The position numbers and the translations under genes were made by a program. DNA of 64,000 nt. It comes from Gammaproteobacteria bacterium. GTDB lineage: Bacteria; Pseudomonadota; Gammaproteobacteria; GCA-001735895. Location: the NCBI GenBank assembly GCA_030066085.1, contig JASJCI010000013.1, positions 22,645-86,644 on the forward strand, read 5' to 3'. Shown here piece after piece: positions 1 to 9,989 of this stretch. Each line of letters starts with the position of its first letter. The stretch's first letter is position 1. The notes beneath the pieces are model-generated. The model searched no databases. It was given only the letters and a program-made list of their open reading frames with translations, and had not been told where the DNA came from.

Positions 1-23
1 TTGAGCGCCGCTGCCAGCGACAT
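1..23 (-). CDS. msrQ: MsrQ heme-binding subunit, N-terminal fragment (cut by window edge)
   Basis: Only the first seven codons are present (M-S-L-A-A-A-L). An ATG lies one base after the msrP stop codon on the same strand, the usual msrP-msrQ arrangement, in which MsrQ is the membrane heme protein that feeds electrons to MsrP. The call rests on position, because too little protein is visible to recognise the family. Confidence 0.35.
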
Positions 24-24
24 G

Positions 25-960
25 TCAGAAATTGACGCGCAGATCGATGTCGTCGTAGAGCTCGGCGACCTCTTCCCCGTAGCCATTGAACATCAGCGTT
101 TCGCGCTTGAAGAACTCGCCGATGCGGCGCTCGCGCTTCTGCGACCAGCGGGGATGGTCCACCTCCGGGTTGACGTTCGAGTAAAAACCGTACTCGCCGG
201 GCTGCATCATGTTCCACGAAGTCTGCGGCTGCTGCTCGGTAAACTCGATGCCGACGATCGACTTGATACTCTTGAAACCGTATTTCCACGGCACAACCAG
301 CCTGATCGGCGCGCCGTTCTGGTTGGGCATGGTCTTGCCATACATACCGACGCCGAGCAGTGTCAGCGGGTGCATCGCCTCGGCGATGGTCAGGCCTTCC
401 CGGTAAGGCCAGGTGATGACCGCACGTCGTTGCCCCGGCATGCGCTCGGGATCGTGCAGCGTGCGAAAGGCGACGTACTTCGCGTTGGCGTTCGGCTCGA
501 AAGCTTTCAGCACCGATGCCAGCGGCACGCCGAGCCACGGTATGACCATCGACCAGGCCTCCACGCAACGCAAGCGGTAGATCCGCTCCTCGATCGGATG
601 CGGCTTGACCAGGTCCTCGAGCGCATAGGTGCCGGGCCGCGCGCATTCGCCGCCGACCTGGATGGTCCAGTCGTCGGTGTCGAAGCGCTGCGAGTTGCGT
701 TTCGGATCTTCCTTGTCGGTGCCGAACTCGTAAAAGTTGTTGTAGCTGGTGGCGTCTTCCTCGTCGGTCAGCTTGTCATCGAGCGTGATGGCACCCTTGC
801 GATACTCGTCGATCTGGATGCTGGCCAGCGCTTTGGCCCCGGGGGTCATGGCCAGCGCGCCGATCGCACCGGCCCGGATGAACTTGCGGCGTTGGCGATA
901 AATCGGTTCCGGCGTGACTTCCCTTGCGGGCAATTCCCAGCGTCGTTTGATTCTTATCAT
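25..960 (-). CDS. msrP: Protein-methionine-sulfoxide reductase catalytic subunit MsrP
   Basis: 311 aa periplasmic molybdopterin enzyme that reduces methionine sulfoxide in oxidised envelope proteins. A twin-arginine signal is visible (Arg24-Arg25 followed by a hydrophobic stretch), so export would be by Tat in folded form. The sulfite-oxidase-fold core follows, with the probable Mo-ligating Cys132 in the sequence RLRCVEAW. The length matches the family. The msrQ start follows one base after the stop, which suggests translational coupling. The ATG at 958-960 opens directly onto the signal region. Family knowledge: MsrP works with the heme protein MsrQ. Confidence 0.93.
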   Translation of the reverse strand: MIRIKRRWELPAREVTPEPIYRQRRKFIRAGAIGALAMTPGAKALASIQIDEYRKGAITLDDKLTDEEDATSYNNFYEFGTDKEDPKRNSQRFDTDDWTIQVGGECARPGTYALEDLVKPHPIEERIYRLRCVEAWSMVIPWLGVPLASVLKAFEPNANAKYVAFRTLHDPERMPGQRRAVITWPYREGLTIAEAMHPLTLLGVGMYGKTMPNQNGAPIRLVVPWKYGFKSIKSIVGIEFTEQQPQTSWNMMQPGEYGFYSNVNPEVDHPRWSQKRERRIGEFFKRETLMFNGYGEEVAELYDDIDLRVNF

Positions 961-1006
961 GTTTTAACCTCGGTCGCGATCCCGTTCTAGACCCGTCGCG
1001 ATGCTA

Positions 1007-1783
1007 CTAGTTCCGACCGCCGAACAGCGCTCCACCTGTAGCGACTTCGCCCGGATCGATCTCGAGCCGGCGCAGACAGGCGAACATCAGCGCCGAGTTG
1101 CTGGTCACGACCGGCTTGCCGAGCCGGTGCTCGAGTGCCGCTACCGCTTCCAGCGCGCGGTAGTCGGTGCACGATATCACCAGCACCTCGGCATCGACAT
1201 GATCGGCGGCCACTCCCATGCGGTATGCATCCGCGGGCGTCAGCCGGTTCTGTTCGAGACTGCTGAGTTCGCGCTCGAATCCGAGCTGGCGCACGACCTC
1301 GATGTCGCAGGCTTCAAGAAAAGCGATTGCCTCGGCATTCAGGGCGCTGACATAGGGCGAGGTAAACGCGACCCGCCGCGCGCCGAGCGCGTGCACGGCC
1401 TGCACCAGCGCAGCGGCGGTCGTCACCGCCGGCAAACCGGACTTGCGCTCGATCTCGGCACGGAATTCGCGATCGAACCCGGGACCGTCGGCGAGCGTCG
1501 CCGAGGTACAGGCATAGGCGATCAGCTCGACCCGCGCGTCGCGCAGCATCTGCAGCTGGTCGTCGAGCTGGCGGCGCGCGAAACGGCGCATTTCGTCCGC
1601 ATCGGGAATGGCATCGACATCGTAACCGCCGCTGCGGGTAAAGTGCAGCGTCACCCCGGCGGGCGCCAGCGCCAGGCAGTCCGGTTCGGCATTGGTATTC
1701 GACGCCGGCACGATCACGCCGATGCGCCGCCGCCGCAGGTCGGGCAGGCGGTAGTCGCCCAGCACAAACCCGCTCTCGCTCAT
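1007..1783 (-). CDS. Maleate isomerase / Asp-Glu racemase superfamily protein
   Basis: 258 aa from the ATG at 1783; the frame is open further upstream but that part lies inside the preceding gene. The N-terminus has the family pattern RRRIGVIVPASNTNAEPD. Two cysteines sit where the paired catalytic cysteines of maleate isomerases and arylmalonate decarboxylases lie: one in YACTSATLADG, one in VISCTDYRALEA. The start overlaps the stop of the HisC-like gene by four bases (ATGA), so the two are probably co-translated. The substrate cannot be told from sequence; maleate isomerase, arylmalonate decarboxylase or a related decarboxylase are all possible. Confidence 0.8.
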   Translation of the reverse strand: MSESGFVLGDYRLPDLRRRRIGVIVPASNTNAEPDCLALAPAGVTLHFTRSGGYDVDAIPDADEMRRFARRQLDDQLQMLRDARVELIAYACTSATLADGPGFDREFRAEIERKSGLPAVTTAAALVQAVHALGARRVAFTSPYVSALNAEAIAFLEACDIEVVRQLGFERELSSLEQNRLTPADAYRMGVAADHVDAEVLVISCTDYRALEAVAALEHRLGKPVVTSNSALMFACLRRLEIDPGEVATGGALFGGRN

Positions 1784-2853
1784 GCCTGCCAGGCAGCCAG
1801 CGCGTCGACGGTCGCGCGCATGTGCGGCTCCTCGGCGATACTGATTCGCAGGCAATGAGGCAGCCCGTAACCGCCCATGGGCCGTACGATCAGGCCGCGT
1901 GAGCGCAGGAAATCATAGGCCGCGGCGGCGCGCTCGGGGCTGTTTAAATCGACCAGCACGAAGTTGGTCTGGCTGGGGATCACCCGCAACCCCAGTGCGG
2001 CTATGCCGCGGCTCAACAGTTCGCGCAGGCGCGCGATCTCCGCCCGCGCCCGGGACGCGGTTTGCTGGTCGCGCATCGCCGCCGCGGCGGCGGCCTGGGA
2101 CAGTTGCGACAGGCCGCCCGGCGTCATGACCTTGCGCAGGTTGACAATCATTTCGGGCGGGAAGTAACCCCAGCCGACGCGCAGGCCGGCGAGCCCGTAG
2201 ATCTTGGAAAAGGTCCGTGTTATCACCGTGTTGCCGGCGTCGACGAGGTCGAACAGCGGCGCGTTGAAGCCCGGCTCGACGAATTCGGAATAGGCTTCGT
2301 CGACCAGCAGCAGCACGTCGTCGGTCAGCGCCCGGCGCAGGCGACGAATCTCGTCATTGGCAATCACGGTGCCGCTCGGATTGCCGGGATTGACGACGAA
2401 CACCAGGCGCGTATCGGCATCGACCGCGTCGAGCAACGCATCGACGTCGACCTGAAAGTCACGCTCCGGGGCAACATTCAGCCCGGCGTCGACCATTTTG
2501 ACCAGCGTCCGCATGAACAGGTAGCCGTACTCGGTCATCGCTACCCGGTCGCCGGCGCCGATGTAGGCATTGACCAGCGCCGACATCAATTCCATCGACC
2601 CGCAGCCGCACAGGATGCGCGCCGGGTCGAGATCGTGGACCGCGGCGATCGCGGCACGCAGGTTGGTCCACTCCGAATCGGGATAGAGCTGGCCGCTGGC
2701 CAGCGCGGCATCAACCGCGGCGCGCACCGCGGCGGTCGGCGCGAAAGCATGCTCGTTTTGCGCCAGGATAACCGGCTCGACGCCTTCCGGCGCGGTCGTA
2801 TCCGGCAGTGCGTAGGCGGCCATCGCCGCGATCACGGGCCTGGGTTCGATCAT
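1780..2853 (-). CDS. hisC: Histidinol-phosphate aminotransferase-type PLP enzyme
   Basis: 357 aa fold-type I aminotransferase. The PLP lysine lies in RTFSKIYGLAGLRVGW, and NPGNPSG and the C-terminal arginine region (LRISI) are in place, typical of HisC. HisC converts imidazole-acetol phosphate and glutamate to histidinol phosphate; such paralogs often also act on aromatic amino acids. No other his gene is nearby. The gene lies 5 bp after the purL stop and overlaps the maleate-isomerase-like gene, so it may be a second HisC-type enzyme with another substrate. Family assignment is firm; the specific substrate is inference. Confidence 0.8.
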   Translation of the reverse strand: MIEPRPVIAAMAAYALPDTTAPEGVEPVILAQNEHAFAPTAAVRAAVDAALASGQLYPDSEWTNLRAAIAAVHDLDPARILCGCGSMELMSALVNAYIGAGDRVAMTEYGYLFMRTLVKMVDAGLNVAPERDFQVDVDALLDAVDADTRLVFVVNPGNPSGTVIANDEIRRLRRALTDDVLLLVDEAYSEFVEPGFNAPLFDLVDAGNTVITRTFSKIYGLAGLRVGWGYFPPEMIVNLRKVMTPGGLSQLSQAAAAAAMRDQQTASRARAEIARLRELLSRGIAALGLRVIPSQTNFVLVDLNSPERAAAAYDFLRSRGLIVRPMGGYGLPHCLRISIAEEPHMRATVDALAAWQA

Positions 2854-2858
2854 CGCAT

Positions 2859-5800
2859 TCAGTCGAGCCAGCGGCGTGCGTTGCGAAACAGCCGCATCCA
2901 GGGCCCGTATTCACCCCAGTCCGGCGCTCGCCACGAGTTTTGCACGCTGCGGAATATCCGCTCCGGGTGGGGCATCATGATCGTGAAGCGGCCATCCCGG
3001 TTGCAGAATCCGTTGAGCCCGAGCGGCGAACCGTTCGGATTGAGCGGGTAGACCTCGCTCGCCTCGCCCGCGGCGTCGACGTAACGCAGACAGCTGGTGC
3101 CGCCTTGCAGCAGCTCGGCCGCCGACGTCGCGCGCGCCTCGATACGGCCCTCGCCATGCGCTACCACCACCGGCATCATCGAACCCGCCATGCCGTCGAG
3201 AAAAATCGATGCCGAAGGCAGGATCTCGGCCATGACCACCCGCGCCTCGAACTGTTCCGAGAGGTTGCGCACGAAACGCGGCCAGTGTTCGGCGCCCGGC
3301 ACCAGCTGGTACAGGCTGGACATCATCTGGCAACCGTTACAGATCCCGAGCCCGAAGCTGTCCTGCCGGGCGAAAAAGGCGCTGAATTCGTCGCGCGCAC
3401 GCGGGTTGTACAGGATCGACTTGGCCCAGCCCTCGCCCGCGCCGAGCACATCGCCGTAGGAAAAGCCGCCGCAGGCAGCAATACCCTGGAAATCGGCCAG
3501 CGCGACACGCCCGCCGATGATATCGCTCATGTGTACATCGACCGCTTCGAAACCGGCGCGATCGAAGGCCGCCGCCATTTCGACCTGGCCGTTGACGCCC
3601 TGCTCGCGCAGGATCGCGATACGCGGTCGCCGGCTGCCGACGTAAGGCGCCGCGATATCGTCGTCCGGATCGAACGACAGCGACGCAAACAGCGTCGGCG
3701 GCTGCCCGGCCCGGATCAGGTCGAATTCCTGCTGCGCGCAGTCCGGATTGTCGCGCAGCAGCTGCATCCGGTAGCTGGTTTCCGACCAGGCCCGCATCAG
3801 CTCATGCAGCGGCTCGTCGATCAGCGTCACGCCGCGATGACGCAGCCGGATGCGGCCGTCCTCGGCGGGCTGACCGATCGGATGGCAGGCGATGCCGGCA
3901 GCGGCTTCGGCAAACAGCGCTTCGACCGCCGGCAGGTCGCTTGCACGTACCTGGATCACGACGCCGAGTTCCTCCGCGAACAGCGCCGCCAGGGCATCGT
4001 CGTCGAGCACCGACAGATCGCAGTCGAATCCCTGCCGGCCGGCAAAGGCCATTTCGCACAGGGTTGCGGCCAGGCCGCCGTCGGAGCGATCGTGGTAGGC
4101 CAGCAGCAGCCCGTCGGCAATCAGCGCCTGCAGGACTTCGATACCGCGGCGCAACGCGTCGGCGTCGTCCAGGTCGGGGCCGAGGTCGCCGGTCTGGTTG
4201 TACACCTGCGCCAGCGCGGACGCGCCGAGGCGATAACGCCCGGTGCCGAATTCGACCAGCAACAGGCTGCTGCTCTCGTCCGCCTGCACGATATCGGGCG
4301 TTACCGCGCGGCGCACGTCTGCCACCGGGGCAAAGGCCGATACGATCAGCGACAGCGGCGCGGCCATCGCGCGCTCTTCGCCATCCTGCTGCCAGCGAGT
4401 CATCATCGACAGCGAATCCTTGCCCACCGGAATCGTGATTCCGAGCGCCGGACACAGCTCGAGCCCTACCGCGCGCACCGTGTCGAACAGGCGCGCATCC
4501 TCGCCCTCGTGGCCGGCGGCAGCCATCCAGTTGGCCGACAGCACCACGCGCGACAGGTCGCCGATCGGGGCGCTGGCAAGATTGGTCAGCGCCTCGCCGA
4601 TCGCGATACGTCCCGAGGCCGGGGCATCGAGCAGCGCCAGCGGGGTACGTTCCCCCATCGCCATGGCTTCGCCACTGTGGCCGTGAAAATCGCTCAGCGT
4701 TACCGACGCGTCCGCGACCGGCACCTGCCAGCGGCCGACCATCTGGTCGCGCGACACCAGGCCACCGACGGTACGATCGCCGATACTGACCAGGAAAGTC
4801 TTGGCCGCGACCGCCGGCAGTTGCAGCACGCGGTAGAGCGCTTCGCGCGCTTCGATCCCGTCCAGTTCGAGCGCTGGCAGCGACGTGTCCACGCGCGCAA
4901 CGTCGCGCAGCATTTTCGGCGGTTTGCCGAGCAGTACTTCGAGCGGCAGGTCCACCGGGGCATTACCGAACTGCGGGTCGTCCACCCGCAGGCGACGTTC
5001 GGCGGTCGCCTTGCCCAGGATCGCGTAGATACAGCGTTCGCGCTCGCACAGCGCGATAAAGTCGTCGAGCCGGTCATCGCCAATCGCGAGCACGTAGCGC
5101 TCCTGGCTCTCGTTGCACCAGATTTCCATCGGCGACATGCCCGGTTCGTCGTTGGGCACCCGCCGCAGGTCGAGCTCGGCGCCCCGTTCGGCATCGTTGA
5201 CCAGTTCGGGGACGGCATTCGACAGGCCGCCCGCGCCGACGTCGTGAATCGACAGGATCGGGTTGTCTTCCGCCTGCGCGAAACAGCGATCGATGACTTC
5301 CTGCACGCGTCGCTGCATTTCCGGGTTACCGCGCTGTACCGAGGCGAAATCCAGGTCCTCGTGGCTGGCGCCGCTCGCCATCGACGACGCCGCGCCGCCG
5401 CCGAGTCCGATCAGCATCGCCGGGCCGCCGAGCACGACGATATTCGCGCCTGCTGGAATTTCGCGTTTGCCGACGTGTTCGCGGCGAATGGCGCCGACGC
5501 CACCGGCCACCATGATCGGCTTGTGGTAACCGCGCAGCTCGGCGCCGGCGGTCGAGTCGACCCGCTGCTCGAAAGTACGGAAATAACCGCAGGTATTGGG
5601 TCGACCGAACTCGTTGTTGAACGAGGCCGCGCCAATCGGGCCCTCGAGCATGATATCGAGCGCCGAGGCGATACGTTCGGGTTTACCCTCGTGGGTTTCC
5701 CAGGGCTGCGGGTAGCCGGGAATCCGCAGGTTGGAGACCGAAAACCCGCACAGTCCGGCTTTCGGCTTGGAGCCGATACCGGTGGCGCCCTCGTCGCGAA

Positions 5801-6728
5801 TTTCGCCACCCGAGCCGGTCGCGGCGCCGGGAAACGGCGATATCGCGGTCGGATGGTTATGCGTTTCGACCTTCATCAGGATATCGAGCCGGGCCGGCTG
5901 GTAGCCGTAGGTTGCCGCGTCGCCAAGCGGGGCAAAACGCTGGCCGGCAAAACCCTCGATCACCGCGGAGTTGTCGTGATAGGCGGACAGGATGCCGTCA
6001 CTGTGCTGCGCGTGCGTGTTGCGGATCATCTGGAACAGCGAATGCGCCTGGGTTTCGCCGTCGACGATCCAGTCGGCGTTGAAAATCTTGTGCCGGCAAT
6101 GCTCCGAATTGGCCTGCGCGAACATCATCAGCTCGACGTCGGTAGGATTACGCTCGAGGGCAGCGTAGGCATCGGCAAGGTAATCGATTTCGTCCGCCGA
6201 CAGGGCCAGGCCGAGATCGATATTGGCCTGCTCCAGCGCGGCACGCCCCTGCCCCCGGGTATCGACTTCACCGAGCGGACGCGGCTCGTGCGTCGCGAAC
6301 AGCGCCGCGCAGGCCTCGAGGCTGGTGAAAACCGCCTCGGTCATGCGGTCGTGCAGCAGTGACAGGGGGATGTCGCCGTCGGCATCGATGGTGTAAAGAA
6401 TACCGCGCTCGATGCGGCGCACGGATTCCAGCCCGCACATGTGGGCTATGTCGGTTGCCTTGCTGGCCCAGGGAGATATCGTGCCGGGACGCGGCACGAC
6501 GTAAAACCCGCGCCCCGCAGCGCTCGCCTGTTCGCCGCTGGGACCGTAGGTCAACAGGTTGTTCAGTACCGCGCGCCCCTGCTGGTCGATGCTCGACTCG
6601 TCGACATCGACGAGGTGCACGAAGCGGCTGTCGATCTGCCGCACCGCCAGGCCCGCGTTGGTTAATTGTTGCTCGAGTTTACTGCGTCTGAATACGGACA
6701 GGGCCGGGCTACCGGGGAGGCATAACAT
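2859..6728 (-). CDS. purL: Phosphoribosylformylglycinamidine synthase (FGAM synthase)
   Basis: 1289 aa, the size of the large single-chain PurL of gammaproteobacteria. It converts FGAR to FGAM in step four of purine synthesis, using glutamine and ATP. The start at 6728 gives [11 protein letters not shown], matching the family N-terminus (GSPALS); the 44 codons upstream in the open frame look non-coding. The central synthetase region carries [10 protein letters not shown]. The C-terminal amidotransferase has the nucleophile Cys in [10 protein letters not shown] and the catalytic His in MPHPERIFR. amrA lies upstream on the same strand and the hisC-like gene follows 5 bp downstream. Confidence 0.98.
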   Translation of the reverse strand: MLCLPGSPALSVFRRSKLEQQLTNAGLAVRQIDSRFVHLVDVDESSIDQQGRAVLNNLLTYGPSGEQASAAGRGFYVVPRPGTISPWASKATDIAHMCGLESVRRIERGILYTIDADGDIPLSLLHDRMTEAVFTSLEACAALFATHEPRPLGEVDTRGQGRAALEQANIDLGLALSADEIDYLADAYAALERNPTDVELMMFAQANSEHCRHKIFNADWIVDGETQAHSLFQMIRNTHAQHSDGILSAYHDNSAVIEGFAGQRFAPLGDAATYGYQPARLDILMKVETHNHPTAISPFPGAATGSGGEIRDEGATGIGSKPKAGLCGFSVSNLRIPGYPQPWETHEGKPERIASALDIMLEGPIGAASFNNEFGRPNTCGYFRTFEQRVDSTAGAELRGYHKPIMVAGGVGAIRREHVGKREIPAGANIVVLGGPAMLIGLGGGAASSMASGASHEDLDFASVQRGNPEMQRRVQEVIDRCFAQAEDNPILSIHDVGAGGLSNAVPELVNDAERGAELDLRRVPNDEPGMSPMEIWCNESQERYVLAIGDDRLDDFIALCERERCIYAILGKATAERRLRVDDPQFGNAPVDLPLEVLLGKPPKMLRDVARVDTSLPALELDGIEAREALYRVLQLPAVAAKTFLVSIGDRTVGGLVSRDQMVGRWQVPVADASVTLSDFHGHSGEAMAMGERTPLALLDAPASGRIAIGEALTNLASAPIGDLSRVVLSANWMAAAGHEGEDARLFDTVRAVGLELCPALGITIPVGKDSLSMMTRWQQDGEERAMAAPLSLIVSAFAPVADVRRAVTPDIVQADESSSLLLVEFGTGRYRLGASALAQVYNQTGDLGPDLDDADALRRGIEVLQALIADGLLLAYHDRSDGGLAATLCEMAFAGRQGFDCDLSVLDDDALAALFAEELGVVIQVRASDLPAVEALFAEAAAGIACHPIGQPAEDGRIRLRHRGVTLIDEPLHELMRAWSETSYRMQLLRDNPDCAQQEFDLIRAGQPPTLFASLSFDPDDDIAAPYVGSRRPRIAILREQGVNGQVEMAAAFDRAGFEAVDVHMSDIIGGRVALADFQGIAACGGFSYGDVLGAGEGWAKSILYNPRARDEFSAFFARQDSFGLGICNGCQMMSSLYQLVPGAEHWPRFVRNLSEQFEARVVMAEILPSASIFLDGMAGSMMPVVVAHGEGRIEARATSAAELLQGGTSCLRYVDAAGEASEVYPLNPNGSPLGLNGFCNRDGRFTIMMPHPERIFRSVQNSWRAPDWGEYGPWMRLFRNARRWLD

Positions 6729-6816
6729 CGGGTCAGGGTCGAGGCTCGGGGCTGCTGGGTGCGCAAATGATAACGGAAAACCCGGGGCGCTCCAACAGCG
6801 GTCGGCGGTGACTTCG

Positions 6817-7398
6817 TCAGGTTTCGGCGATGTCGATACAGCGGTAGCGACTACAGACAATCGACGGCGACCAGTGGCCCGCGGGCAGCCCTGCCTTTAG
6901 CATGAGCTGACCCACGAAGTCGGCCGCCCGCGGGATCTTTTGCCAGACCTTCGGCAGGAAAGTCGCGCGCAGACCGTTGTCCTCGATCAACAGCCCATCC
7001 TCGCCGGGAACCAGCAGCTCGAGCAGTTCGGCCCGGTCGCGCACCTGCAGCGGCACCATCTCCGACAGCAGCGAAATCTCGATCCGCAACGCGCTTATCT
7101 CATCCGCCGCGAGGGCGTCGAAACGACGGTCTCGGTAGGCCGCGTTATGCGCCGCGGTTGCGACCGCCTGCACCAGCGGCGCGTCAGGCCGGAGCGAACC
7201 CACGCAGCCGCGCAGTGCACCATCGCGGGTCAAGGTCACGAATACCGCGCCGGGTACCGCCAGTTCGCCGGCATAGTCGGCGATATCGATCTTTAACGGC
7301 AAGCCCGATTGCTGGCCGGCATGCAGGGCCTGGCGGGCAACGGCCAGCAGCGCCCGGCGCGCGTCGGCGTCCGGTTCAACGCAAAATGAAAGCGGCAT
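6817..7398 (-). CDS. amrA: AmmeMemoRadiSam system protein A (AMMECR1 domain)
   Basis: 193 aa, a single AMMECR1 domain. The conserved GCVGSLRP block around residues 65-72 and YRDRRF around residues 90-95 are present. The molecular function is not established. It is one part of a conserved trio with a MEMO1-like protein (next gene, overlapping by 23 bases) and a radical SAM enzyme (divergent), both present here. The gene ends 88 bp before purL on the same strand, so read-through into purL is possible. Confidence 0.92.
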   Translation of the reverse strand: MPLSFCVEPDADARRALLAVARQALHAGQQSGLPLKIDIADYAGELAVPGAVFVTLTRDGALRGCVGSLRPDAPLVQAVATAAHNAAYRDRRFDALAADEISALRIEISLLSEMVPLQVRDRAELLELLVPGEDGLLIEDNGLRATFLPKVWQKIPRAADFVGQLMLKAGLPAGHWSPSIVCSRYRCIDIAET

Positions 7399-8158
7399 AG
7401 CCGACGACCCGGTTGCGACTGCCGGCGGTATCGCCGGAGTTGCACAGCTGCAGCAGTTCGATCTCGGCGTCGCGGCCGAGGGTAGACGCCATCAGGCCGT
7501 TTATCGCGCGCGCGCCGCAGGCCTGCTCGCCGCGCAGCGTGGTTTCCTTGTGCAGGATCCGCTGCACGGTATCGCTGTCGGTGGCGCGCGCGCTGTCGTA
7601 ATCGAGAAAATGCGACAGGTCGGAACTGATGACGACCAGCGTGTCGGCGTCACCCGCTAGCGTGTCGATTACCGCGGCCACCTGCGCCGCGGACGCGCCG
7701 CCGACGACCACCGGAATGAGCTCGAAATCACCGATGACGGTCTGCAGGAACGGCAGCTGCACCTCCAGGCAGTGTTCGTCGCGATGCGCCGCGTCCGATT
7801 CGACCACGCCCGGCAGCGCGGCGATCCGCGCCAGCGCCGCGTGGTCGAGCTCGATCTCGCCGAGCGGGGTACGAAAACGCCGCGCGCCGGGTATCGCCAT
7901 ACCGTCGACATACACCCGGTGCGCCGGCCCCAGCATCAGCACGCGTCGAATGGACTGCGCCACGCCACGCAAGCAGGCATAGGCGCGAGCCGCGGTCGCA
8001 CCGGAATAGATCAGGCCCGCATGTGGTACAATCAGCGCCACGGGTGGAGTCGTTGCGGCCGGTGGCGGTTCCGCCAGCAGTGTCTCGACGTGATGTTGCA
8101 AGCGCAGGGGATCCGCCTCGTAAAATGTACCGGCCACGGCCGCTTCGCGAATGATCAT
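7376..8158 (-). CDS. amrB: AmmeMemoRadiSam system protein B (MEMO1 family)
   Basis: 260 aa from the ATG at 8158, which gives the family-typical opening M-I-I-R-E-A-A-V-A-G-T-F-Y. The upstream part of the open frame runs into the divergent promoter region and was excluded. MEMO-type motifs are visible: PHAGLIYSG, LGPAHRVYVDG, EHCLEVQLPFLQ and ISSDLSHF, with histidines that bind metal in the dioxygenase-like fold. It overlaps amrA by 23 bases and diverges from amrS across a gap of about 58 bp. The biochemical role of bacterial MEMO proteins is unsettled. Confidence 0.92.
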   Translation of the reverse strand: MIIREAAVAGTFYEADPLRLQHHVETLLAEPPPAATTPPVALIVPHAGLIYSGATAARAYACLRGVAQSIRRVLMLGPAHRVYVDGMAIPGARRFRTPLGEIELDHAALARIAALPGVVESDAAHRDEHCLEVQLPFLQTVIGDFELIPVVVGGASAAQVAAVIDTLAGDADTLVVISSDLSHFLDYDSARATDSDTVQRILHKETTLRGEQACGARAINGLMASTLGRDAEIELLQLCNSGDTAGSRNRVVGYAAFILR

Positions 8159-8216
8159 CGGCACCTCCGATTCAGGCTGCCGAGGCATTATAACCCGAAG
8201 CCAACGACGATCGACG

Positions 8217-9308
8217 ATGTCAACCAGCGCCAACACCGGCGTCGTTTCGACGCGCTACTGGCACCGCCTGGACGATGGCCGGCTGCAGTGCGACCTGTGT
8301 CCGCGCCACTGCCACCTGCGCGAGGGGCAGCGCGGCCTGTGTTACGTTCGCCAGCGCCTCGATGACGAAATCAAGCTGGTCAGCTATGGCCGCTCGAGCG
8401 GATTCTGCATCGACCCGATCGAGAAAAAGCCGCTCAATCACTTCTACCCTGGCAGCGCGGTACTGTCGTTCGGCACCGCGGGCTGCAACCTGGCCTGCAA
8501 GTTCTGCCAGAACTGGGACATGAGCAAGTCGCGCGAAATGGATACTCTCGCCGATGCCGCGTCCCCGGCAAAGCTGGCACGCGTAGCGCGCCAGGAAAAC
8601 TGTCTCAGCGTTGCCTTTACCTATAACGATCCGATCATCTTCCATGAATACGCGATCGACGTCGCCGCCGCCTGCCGCGAAGCCGGGATATTCACGGTGG
8701 CGGTGACCGCGGCCTATATCGATCCCGAGCCCCGGGTCGAGTTCTTCGCCGCGATGGACGCGGCCAACGTCGACCTGAAGGCATTCAGCGAGCGGTTTTA
8801 CCGCAAGATCTGCGGTGGCGCGCTGGCGCCGGTGCTCGAGACCATCGAGTACATTCACCGCGAAACAGACGTCTGGCTCGAGTTGACGACCCTGCTCATC
8901 CCGGGCGAAAACGACTCCGATGCCGAACTGCACGAGATGACACAGTGGGTAGTCGAACGGCTCGGACCCGACGTGCCGATGCACTTCACCGCGTTCCACC
9001 CGGACTGGAAGATGCGCGACAAACCGCCCACGCCGGGCGCGACCCTGACGCGCGCGCGCAATATCGCGCGCGCCAACGGGGTGCGTTTTGCCTATACCGG
9101 CAACGTGCACGACAGCGACGGTTCCAGCACCTGGTGCCCGCAATGCGGCGCGCTGCTGATCGAGCGCGACTGGTATCGTCTCGGCCGCTGGCACCTGCAG
9201 TCCGCTGGACACTGCGTGGACTGCGGCTACGCTCTGCCCGGGCGCTATCTCGACCAGCCCGGCCACTTCGGTCCCCGGCGCATCCCGCTGCAGCTGAATC
9301 GCTACTGA
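8217..9308 (+). CDS. amrS: AmmeMemoRadiSam system radical SAM enzyme
   Basis: 363 aa from the ATG at 8217 (the earlier in-frame ATG at 8151 would run into amrB). The radical SAM cluster motif CxxxCxxC is at Cys90, Cys94 and Cys97 (CNLACKFC). An N-terminal cysteine cluster (Cys25, Cys28, Cys32, Cys42) and a C-terminal rubredoxin-like CPQC...CVDC pair are also visible, as is usual for this family related to pyruvate formate-lyase activases. It is divergent from amrB/amrA, so the three genes probably share a control region. Its substrate is unknown. Confidence 0.94.
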   Translation: MSTSANTGVVSTRYWHRLDDGRLQCDLCPRHCHLREGQRGLCYVRQRLDDEIKLVSYGRSSGFCIDPIEKKPLNHFYPGSAVLSFGTAGCNLACKFCQNWDMSKSREMDTLADAASPAKLARVARQENCLSVAFTYNDPIIFHEYAIDVAAACREAGIFTVAVTAAYIDPEPRVEFFAAMDAANVDLKAFSERFYRKICGGALAPVLETIEYIHRETDVWLELTTLLIPGENDSDAELHEMTQWVVERLGPDVPMHFTAFHPDWKMRDKPPTPGATLTRARNIARANGVRFAYTGNVHDSDGSSTWCPQCGALLIERDWYRLGRWHLQSAGHCVDCGYALPGRYLDQPGHFGPRRIPLQLNRY

Positions 9309-9380
9309 TCGCGCGCAGCGCTTGATTTGGGCGCGCAGACGCGTTATCAAGCGTCGGGTTCCCGCAGCTTCACTTTTCCC

Positions 9381-9989
9381 ATGCCGAACCAGGTTCTCGT
9401 TCTCTTCGCCCATCCGTCGCAGCATCGTTCCGAGGTCAACCGCCCACTGGCGCGCGCCACCGAGGCGCTCGACGGCGTTACCATGATCGACCTGTACGCC
9501 GAGTACCCCGATTTCCGTATCGATATCGATCGCGAACAGCAGCGCCTGCGCGAGCACGATATCGTCGTATTCATGTTCCCGCTTTACTGGTACTCGACGC
9601 CTTCGATCCTGAAGGAGTGGCAGGACCTGGTGCTCGAATACGGCTTCGCCTACGGCCACGACGGTACCGAGTTACGCGGCAAACTGCTGCTCTGCGCGGT
9701 CACCGCCGGCGGCCTCGAGGATGCCTACCGGCACCAGGGCTACAACCATTACTCGATCCGCGAACTGCTGCGCCCGATCGAACAGACCGCGATGCTGTGC
9801 GGCATGACCTACCTGCCGCCATACGCCCTGTTCGGCTCGCGTACCGCGCTGGAAGACGGCCGCGTGCAGGCGCATATCGATGGCTGGGTGCGCATCGTCG
9901 AGGACCTGGTTGCCGGTCGCTGCAACATCGCCAGCCTGGCCGACGCCGATAAACTCAACGAGTGTTACCCGGACGGGGCCACGGCATGA
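9381..9989 (+). CDS. kefF: KefF-type NAD(P)H quinone oxidoreductase, K+ efflux ancillary protein
   Basis: 202 aa flavodoxin-fold protein of the KefF/KefG/MdaB family. The opening MPNQVLVLFAHPSQHRSEVN and the motif FMFPLYWYSTPSILKEWQD match FMN-dependent quinone reductases that bind and activate KefC/KefB antiporters. The ATG at 9381 is preferred over one 54 bp upstream because it opens directly on the first beta strand. The stop overlaps the start of the antiporter gene by four bases (ATGA), which supports a complex. KefF and KefG cannot be told apart from sequence alone. Confidence 0.88.
   Translation: MPNQVLVLFAHPSQHRSEVNRPLARATEALDGVTMIDLYAEYPDFRIDIDREQQRLREHDIVVFMFPLYWYSTPSILKEWQDLVLEYGFAYGHDGTELRGKLLLCAVTAGGLEDAYRHQGYNHYSIRELLRPIEQTAMLCGMTYLPPYALFGSRTALEDGRVQAHIDGWVRIVEDLVAGRCNIASLADADKLNECYPDGATA

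Noticed and set aside
2808..6362. 1184-codon open frame on the plus strand
   Set aside because: It is antisense to purL, rich in Arg, Gln and His as expected for a shadow frame of high-G+C coding sequence, and shows no recognisable domain.
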